The position numbers and the translations under genes are program-made. 64,000 nucleotides of DNA from Pseudonocardia petroleophila (GTDB taxonomy: Bacteria; Actinomycetota; Actinomycetes; Mycobacteriales; Pseudonocardiaceae). Positions 58,784 to 64,000 of the stretch are shown piece after piece (the stretch's first letter is position 1; every line of letters starts with the position of its first letter). The notes beneath the pieces were generated by a model. It made no database searches. It was not told where the DNA came from and was given only the letters and a program-made list of their open reading frames with translations. Location of the stretch: positions 1,805,501-1,869,500 of the forward strand of contig NZ_CP060131.1 in NCBI RefSeq assembly GCF_014235185.1, given 5' to 3'.

Positions 58784-60680
58784 GGCCGCCGCCGGTCCGG
58801 TCGTAGACGGGGCCGGTGTAGCCGCGCGTCGGCGGGCGGTAGATGCGGTAGACGGGCACGCCGTCGACGATCTCGGCCTGCACCGGGCGGGCGGCGCCCG
58901 GGCGCATCGGGGTGGAGTCGGGCCTGCGGTAGATCGTGCGGTCGTCGACCTCGCCGGGCTCCGACCAGCGCGGGGTCGCCCCCGTGCCGCCGACCCCGCC
59001 GCCGCCCGACGGCAGCGCCGGGCGCCGCGCCCCGGGCACGAGCGTGGGCGTCGAGGGGATCTCGATCTCGGTGCGGGGCCGCCCGACGCGCTCCGCGGTG
59101 GCGCGCACCCGCATCGGCGCCTCGGCCTCGGGCCGGCTGCCCCCGCCGACGGTGGCCCCGGCCGCTGCGCCGCGGCGCTCGTCCCACCAGCGCGACTGCC
59201 GGTCGTCCTCCGGCCCGCCGCGCATCCGCTGCCAGACCCGCGACATCGGCCCGGAGCCGGCGCCGGGCACGATCCCGCCGAACTGCTCCCGGGTGAGCGA
59301 GACCATCGACACCAGCCGCCGGAACGGCCGCGCGACGGCCCACAGCACCACCGTGACGACGCCGGTGACGAGCAGCGCCAGCCACAGGTCGATGCCCGCC
59401 CCGGGCCGGAACAGCGAGACCACCAGCAGCGCGTGCAGCCCGGCGAGCGCACCCACGACGAGCGTGTTGACGATCGCCGCCCCGCCGACGCGCAGCAGCG
59501 CGGGCAGGATGTCGGGCTTGAGCACCGCGACGACCGCGATCGCCGGGGCCGTCATCACCATCAGCCGCAGCAGCAGCATCGCGACGAGCACGAGCACCTT
59601 GGACAGCAGCTGGAACAGCGCGATGCAGATCGCCTGCACGACGGCGAGGATCCCGGCGCCGGTGCGGCTGCCCGCCTCCCCGGTGAAGTACGGGTACCGG
59701 TCGCCCATCTGCTCGCCGATCGCGGCGAAGTCGGCCTTCTTCTGCTCGGCCAGCTCCAGGGTGTCGCGGCCCTCGGCGATCTCGGCCTTGGTGAACGTCT
59801 GCGCGCGCAGCAGGTCGCGGCCGAGCTCCTGGGCCTGCGGCACGTCGGGCGCGCCGAACTCGCCGCGCAACCAGTTCTGGTAGATCACGTTGTCGACCAG
59901 CACGGTGGGCAGCGTGTCGCGGTTGCCCAGCCCGACCTGGTCGAGGAACCCCTCCTGCATCGAGGTGACGCCGTCGAGCAGCAGGCCGTCGGCGGCCTTG
60001 GCCCAGTCGATCGGGGTGAGGTAGGCCGCCGACCCGATGACGAGCGCGGCCACGGCGAACGCCCCGCGGCGGGCCTGCTGCGCGAGGTCCCCGCGCAGCG
60101 CCAGCACCAGCAGGATCACGGCGAGGATCGCGAGCACGGGCCCGATGAACGTGGAGAACACCGCGTCGTACATGGCGGTGGTGCCCGCGGTGATGAGGTC
60201 GTCGAGCGGGGAGAGCAGCTCGCCGCCGTCGGCGATCAGGTAGTGCGACCAGTTGACGCCGCCGACGGTGAACTTCGCGACGTTGAACGCCTGGTTGCCC
60301 AGCCACGTGTCGGTGGTGCTGGCCGGGTTGAACACCGCGGAGCCCGCGCAGCCGAGGTCGTAGTTGTGCCAGAGCAGCCCGGCGTAGCCGACCTCGTCGT
60401 AGACGCTGCCCGGCTCCCCGACGCCGTACACCGGGGGGTCGAGCGAGCCGACGAGCCCGGTGCCGGGGCGGTCGGGCTCCGGGGACTCCTTGCAGTCGAA
60501 CGGCTGCGCCATCGCCGGGGTGCCGATCAGGACCGAGCCGCCGACGAGCGCGGTGACCACCAGCAGGGCCGCGCGCCGCGAGCGCGGGGCGCCCTCGCGC
60601 CTGCGCCGTCGATGGGCCGCGACCAGCAGGGCGGCCAGGATCACCAACCCCACCGGCAGCAGGCCTGCCGGTGCCCCCAT
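58773..60680 (-). CDS. VirB6/TcpH-like polytopic membrane protein
   Basis: A 635-residue protein. An N-terminal signal or membrane segment and an exported domain with paired cysteines (FDCKESPEPDRPG and DLGCAGSAVF) are followed by about six membrane segments between residues 145 and 450, and a long Pro/Arg-rich cytosolic tail. This is the layout of the Tn916 Orf15/TcpH and VirB6/TrbL channel proteins. Its ATG shares one base with the stop of the VirB4-like gene. Function as part of a DNA or protein translocation channel is inferred from context. Confidence 0.78.
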   Translation of the reverse strand: MGAPAGLLPVGLVILAALLVAAHRRRRREGAPRSRRAALLVVTALVGGSVLIGTPAMAQPFDCKESPEPDRPGTGLVGSLDPPVYGVGEPGSVYDEVGYAGLLWHNYDLGCAGSAVFNPASTTDTWLGNQAFNVAKFTVGGVNWSHYLIADGGELLSPLDDLITAGTTAMYDAVFSTFIGPVLAILAVILLVLALRGDLAQQARRGAFAVAALVIGSAAYLTPIDWAKAADGLLLDGVTSMQEGFLDQVGLGNRDTLPTVLVDNVIYQNWLRGEFGAPDVPQAQELGRDLLRAQTFTKAEIAEGRDTLELAEQKKADFAAIGEQMGDRYPYFTGEAGSRTGAGILAVVQAICIALFQLLSKVLVLVAMLLLRLMVMTAPAIAVVAVLKPDILPALLRVGGAAIVNTLVVGALAGLHALLVVSLFRPGAGIDLWLALLVTGVVTVVLWAVARPFRRLVSMVSLTREQFGGIVPGAGSGPMSRVWQRMRGGPEDDRQSRWWDERRGAAAGATVGGGSRPEAEAPMRVRATAERVGRPRTEIEIPSTPTLVPGARRPALPSGGGGVGGTGATPRWSEPGEVDDRTIYRRPDSTPMRPGAARPVQAEIVDGVPVYRIYRPPTRGYTGPVYDRTGGGRAD

Positions 60681-63661
60681 CACCTCACGGCCTCCCCGGC
60701 CGAGCGCGCCCGGTCGTGGCCGTTGCCGTGGGCGTGCGGCGCCCGGTCGTGCCCGGCGGGGCTGCCGTCGAGGTCGTCGACCAGGTCGAGCTCCTCGTCG
60801 TCGAGCAGCTCGGCGCCCGCGGGGAGGACGGGCGGGACGTGCGGGGCGAAGTCGTCGAGGACGTCGTCGTCGGCGAACACGTCGTCGAGCTCGTCGTCGG
60901 AGCGGGAGTCGTCGATCTCGGCGGGCAGGCCGTCGTAGCGCATCGTGACCGGTCGCGGCGGGGCGGGCTCGTCGGGCGCGCGCACCGCGGCGGGTGCCGC
61001 CGCGGCGGCCACCGGGACCCCGCTCGCGGAGACGCGGCTGGCGTCGGGGTTCGTGTCGAGGGCGGCGCGCACGTGCTCCAGGTGCGGGCCCTCGAGGTCG
61101 ATCCGGATCTTCTCGACGCCGCCGTGGCCGTCGGCGAAGACGAACTGGCGCGGGGTGTCGTCGGGTCGGTCGTCGTGGCGCGGGCGCGGCGAGAGCGTGC
61201 CGAGCATCTGCTCGTAGCCGACGCCGGTGGGCACCTTGAGCAGGCGCAGCGCCTCGTCCTGGGCCTCGCCGTCGTCGGTGCGCCCGACGAACACGGCGTT
61301 GACCAGCGACGCGAAGCCCGACACCCGCAGCAGGTCGCCCGCGAGCTGCGAGGCGAACAGCGCGCGGACGTTGAACTTGCGGGAGTCGCGGGCGAGCCGG
61401 TCGATGAGCACCTTGCCGGTGGGCACCTGCGACAGGAAGTGCGTCTCGTCGAGCGCGACGCCCTTGCGCAGGTTGCGGTCGGCCTCGTAGATGGTGCGCT
61501 GGGTGAGCCAGGACGCGAGGTTGAGCAGCTCGACGGCCAGGGACTCCCCGTCGGTCCACTCCTCGCGCGGGCTGCCCGGCCGCGGCAGCGTCATGCCCTG
61601 CATCGTCAGGACCGTGAGCCGGTAGTCGCGCTCGTCCTGCCACGGGTCGTCGCGGCTGGTGTCGGGGAACAGCAGCGCGGCCTGGGGCAGCTCGCGGCGC
61701 TCCTCGAGGAAGTCGGCGACGACCCCGGCGTGCTCCTCGCCGTCGCGGGCGTGGCGGCGCAGGGCGTCGATGACGAGCCCGGGGTGGCGGTCGTTGGCCC
61801 CGCCGACCTCGCGCACCGCGCGCAGCAGCACGATGCGGGTGTGCGGCATCCGGGAGATGTCGTAGGGCAGCAGGCCGGTGAGGACGTCGAGCACGAGGCG
61901 CCTGCGGGTGGCCGCGGCCAGCGACCGCTCGCGGCGCCACGCGCGCTCCGGGTCCTCCTCGTCGGCGAAGTGGTCCTGGCGCGGCTCGGCGACGACGCGG
62001 TAGGGGTTGAGGATGCCCGGGTCGGCGCGCAGCAGGTTGATGTGCCGGGAGAAGGGGGCGAGCTCGGGCAGCCGCGTCAGCTCGGCGAGCGGGCCCGACG
62101 GGTCGAGCACGGTCCAGCGCGCCCCGGAGCGCAGCGTCTTGTAGACGATCAGACCGGTGAGGAACGACTTGCCCGACCCCAGCCCGCCGACGACGGCGGT
62201 GAGGCCGGACGCCCGCCGCACCTCCTGCGCGAGCCACGGGTCCCAGGCCACGGGCCGCCGGGTGGCGGTGCAGGTCTCGCCGATCATGATGCCGCGCCGG
62301 TCGCCGACCGAGGCCGTGGCCGCGGGGACGGCGGCGGCCGCCCAGGTGACCGAGCCCCGGCGCCGGTAGGCGGTGGACGCCAGCGGCTCGCCCGGGATGA
62401 ACTCGCGTGCGTACTTGTACTGCGCCTCCGGGTGCTCCATCTGCACCTTGGGCCGGTAGACGTCGAGCACCTGCTGCGCGCGGCTGACGGCCTCGGCCTC
62501 GTCCTTGCCGGACACCGCGACCCGCCACCAGCCGTAGAGGCGGGTGTTGAGCTGGGTCAGCCCGGTGGTCAGCTCGTCCTCGACCTCCAGCACCCGGTCG
62601 GCCTGGCGGGCCAGCGACATCGGGGGGTCGAGGTCGTGGTCGTGGGTGTAGTGCCGGATCTGGCTGCGGACCTTGCCCATCTGGCGCTGCAGCTCGCCTG
62701 CGACCTCCTCCGGACGCCGGACGTAGATCCGCGCCGACCACTCCACCGGGAACGGGAGGCGGTCGCTGTGCTGCATCCACGGGTCGTCGATCTCGGGGAT
62801 CCGCAGCCCCTCCATCAGCCCGACGGAGAGCACGGCGACGTTGCGCTGCACCGTCTGCGACCGGATCCGCCCGATCACCTTGACGGTCGGCGCGTACGGC
62901 TCCTGGTACATGTCGACGCCGTCGGTGAAGCCCGCGAGGTCCTCGGTCTCCCAGCGCGACACCCCGCCCGGCACGACCGACAGCGTCCGCGGCGCGGGCA
63001 GGCCGAGCGCGCAGGAGCGCTGCATGAGCCAGGCGACGTCGTCGGGGCGGGCGGGCACGGCGTCGAGTCCGCTGCCCGCGACCAGCTCGTCGATGTGGGT
63101 GACCTCGGAGTCGAGCGCGGCCAGCTCGGCCCGCACCGCGGCCGGCGCGATCCGCTCCAGCACCGGGGCGGCGGCGTCGACCCAGCGGTCGAGCATCCCG
63201 CGACCGGAGACCTCGATGCCGAGGAAGACCTCCTTGTCGCTCATGCTCAGGCCCATCAGGTGGCGCTGCTCGCCCTCGAGGAACCCGTCCCAGCCCAGTG
63301 CGCCCGCGACGTCGGGCATGCGGCCGAGCGCGTTGTTGTCGAACGACTCCGCCCACATGTGCACCGGGTACGGGCGGGTGGTGACGCGCAGGTGCAGCCA
63401 CCGGCCCTGCAGCTCGCCGAGCTGCGCGGCGATCTGGCGGATCAGCACCTCGCGCTGGGAGTCGCTGCGGAAGCTCCACGCCTGCGCGGCGAGTCGGTAC
63501 CAGGCCATCACCTGGGTGCCGGTGCGCGTCAGGTGGCCGTCGATTGAGCGCAGCGCGATCTCGGGGGTGTAGGTCGGCAGCCCGGACTCCCCGGCCAGGG
63601 ACCGCCCCCGGCGGCGGCGCGGCTTCTCCTCGGCCGCGGCGCCCCGGTCACGCCGTGCCAC
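60680..63661 (-). CDS. VirB4/TcpF-like conjugation ATPase
   Basis: A 993-residue cytosolic ATPase. The N-terminal 400 residues are the VirB4-type helical domain; the ATPase half has Walker A GGLGSGKS (492-499) and Walker B GVALDETHF (734-742), followed by ARDSRKFNVRALFASQLAGD as sensor region. FHb-like DHDLDPPMSLARQADRVLE precedes a coiled segment. It powers assembly or transport in type IV secretion (Tn916 Orf16 equivalent). The C-terminal 150 residues are acidic and disordered. The GTG lies inside the 3' end of the partial upstream gene (14-base overlap). Confidence 0.9.
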   Translation of the reverse strand: MARRDRGAAAEEKPRRRRGRSLAGESGLPTYTPEIALRSIDGHLTRTGTQVMAWYRLAAQAWSFRSDSQREVLIRQIAAQLGELQGRWLHLRVTTRPYPVHMWAESFDNNALGRMPDVAGALGWDGFLEGEQRHLMGLSMSDKEVFLGIEVSGRGMLDRWVDAAAPVLERIAPAAVRAELAALDSEVTHIDELVAGSGLDAVPARPDDVAWLMQRSCALGLPAPRTLSVVPGGVSRWETEDLAGFTDGVDMYQEPYAPTVKVIGRIRSQTVQRNVAVLSVGLMEGLRIPEIDDPWMQHSDRLPFPVEWSARIYVRRPEEVAGELQRQMGKVRSQIRHYTHDHDLDPPMSLARQADRVLEVEDELTTGLTQLNTRLYGWWRVAVSGKDEAEAVSRAQQVLDVYRPKVQMEHPEAQYKYAREFIPGEPLASTAYRRRGSVTWAAAAVPAATASVGDRRGIMIGETCTATRRPVAWDPWLAQEVRRASGLTAVVGGLGSGKSFLTGLIVYKTLRSGARWTVLDPSGPLAELTRLPELAPFSRHINLLRADPGILNPYRVVAEPRQDHFADEEDPERAWRRERSLAAATRRRLVLDVLTGLLPYDISRMPHTRIVLLRAVREVGGANDRHPGLVIDALRRHARDGEEHAGVVADFLEERRELPQAALLFPDTSRDDPWQDERDYRLTVLTMQGMTLPRPGSPREEWTDGESLAVELLNLASWLTQRTIYEADRNLRKGVALDETHFLSQVPTGKVLIDRLARDSRKFNVRALFASQLAGDLLRVSGFASLVNAVFVGRTDDGEAQDEALRLLKVPTGVGYEQMLGTLSPRPRHDDRPDDTPRQFVFADGHGGVEKIRIDLEGPHLEHVRAALDTNPDASRVSASGVPVAAAAAPAAVRAPDEPAPPRPVTMRYDGLPAEIDDSRSDDELDDVFADDDVLDDFAPHVPPVLPAGAELLDDEELDLVDDLDGSPAGHDRAPHAHGNGHDRARSAGEAVR

Positions 63662-64000
63662 GCCGACGCCCCTTCCTCCGTCGGGCGGGTGCGGCGGACG
63701 GGCCGGTGCGGACGTGCCCGGAGCGCACCGCGCCCCCGGCCGTCGCCGTGCTGGCGCGCGGCCCGCGCACCTCGTGGCCGAAGAGGGCGACGACCTGGCC
63801 CAGCGGGCGCTCGTCGTCGATGCGCTGCCCGAGGAACCGGGTGACCACGACGGTGATCACCAGCGCCCAGGCGACGGAGAAGAAGTCGAGCCCGATCCCC
63901 AGGCGCCGCTGGACGAACATCACGAGGATCATCGCGAGCAGGCCGACGCCGTAGGAGACGTAGCGGGCGCGCCAGGGGAAGGTGGCGCGCGGCGGCCCGA
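63648..64000 (-). CDS. Small membrane protein of secretion module (partial)
   Basis: At least 117 residues; the start lies beyond the right edge. FPWRARYVSYGVGLLAM and FFSVAWALVITVVVTRFLG are two membrane segments, followed by a cytosolic tail ending in a basic ARRRKGRRRGTA. A small two-segment membrane protein just before the VirB4 gene is what Tn916 Orf17/TcpE-type proteins look like. Equivalent role inferred from order only. Confidence 0.72.
   Translation of the reverse strand, partial: GPPRATFPWRARYVSYGVGLLAMILVMFVQRRLGIGLDFFSVAWALVITVVVTRFLGQRIDDERPLGQVVALFGHEVRGPRASTATAGGAVRSGHVRTGPSAAPARRRKGRRRGTA

Noticed and set aside
56600..64000. Complete integrative conjugative element
   Set aside because: No relaxase, integrase, att repeat or compositional shift is visible inside the window; the right side is cut off, so only the channel module is reported.

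Overview
The window reads as one continuous piece of chromosome from a very GC-rich actinomycete, most likely a member of the Pseudonocardiaceae (Pseudonocardia-like). This is judged from the roughly 75% GC, the many GTG starts, the GTGA/ATGA stop-start overlaps, the -10-only (TANNNT) leaderless promoters, and gene neighbourhoods that match, from memory, two Mycobacterium tuberculosis blocks: Rv3671c-Rv3680 (marP, nudix, thioredoxin-like, nth, crp, MBL hydrolase, RidA, ArsA pair) and Rv0350-Rv0385 (dnaK-grpE-dnaJ-hspR, purA, DUF3151, fba, DedA, pyrE, clpB, flavohaemoglobin). No rRNA, tRNA, transposase, integrase or CRISPR array was seen.

Layout. 1-13.8 kb: an ArsA-like ATPase pair, DUF4177 and RidA, two paralogous uncharacterised proteins (the second is long, disordered and carries a 15-bp tandem repeat), an oxidoreductase, a nudix hydrolase, an MBL hydrolase, an MFS exporter, crp, nth, a thioredoxin-like protein, a CoA-type nudix and the membrane serine protease marP. 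13.8-19.4 kb: purA, a hypothetical gene, a PlsC-type acyltransferase, an antibiotic-resistance-type ABC-F ATPase and an overlapping unknown. 19.5-24.2 kb: urease ureABC-FGD without ureE. 24.2-24.86 kb: a noncoding, highly repetitive stretch. 24.8-30.8 kb: purine ring catabolism on the minus strand (FUSC gene and aldolase-like protein, then OHCU decarboxylase, HIU hydrolase, guanine deaminase, xanthine dehydrogenase). 30.8-44.2 kb: FUSC, DUF3151, DUF1707, fba, an ECF sigma factor, DedA, two DJ-1/PfpI proteins, nudix, DUF4262, TrmH, an FtsH-like protease with a lipoprotein partner, pyrE and an SDR. 44.4-56.6 kb: clpB, nitronate monooxygenase, an AAA+/TPR pair, a PPOX protein, a type II flavohaemoglobin and the hspR-dnaJ-grpE-dnaK operon. 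56.7-64 kb: a Tn916/tcp-like type IV secretion module (peptidoglycan hydrolase, TcpC-like, VirB6-like, VirB4-like, small membrane protein) that runs off the right edge.

How genes work together. Purine catabolism and urease form one nitrogen-salvage region: guanine to xanthine to urate, hydroxyisourate to allantoin, and finally urea to ammonia. Uricase and allantoin-degrading steps are not in the window. The heat-shock genes clpB and dnaK-grpE-dnaJ-hspR each have HAIR operators, so the HspR encoded here probably represses both. The marP-nth-crp block and the purA/fba/pyrE block are housekeeping. The less explained parts are a nearly identical 51-bp hairpin in two places, the 24.2-24.86 kb repeat region, the FtsH-like/lipoprotein cassette, the AAA+/TPR cassette and the secretion module beside dnaK.
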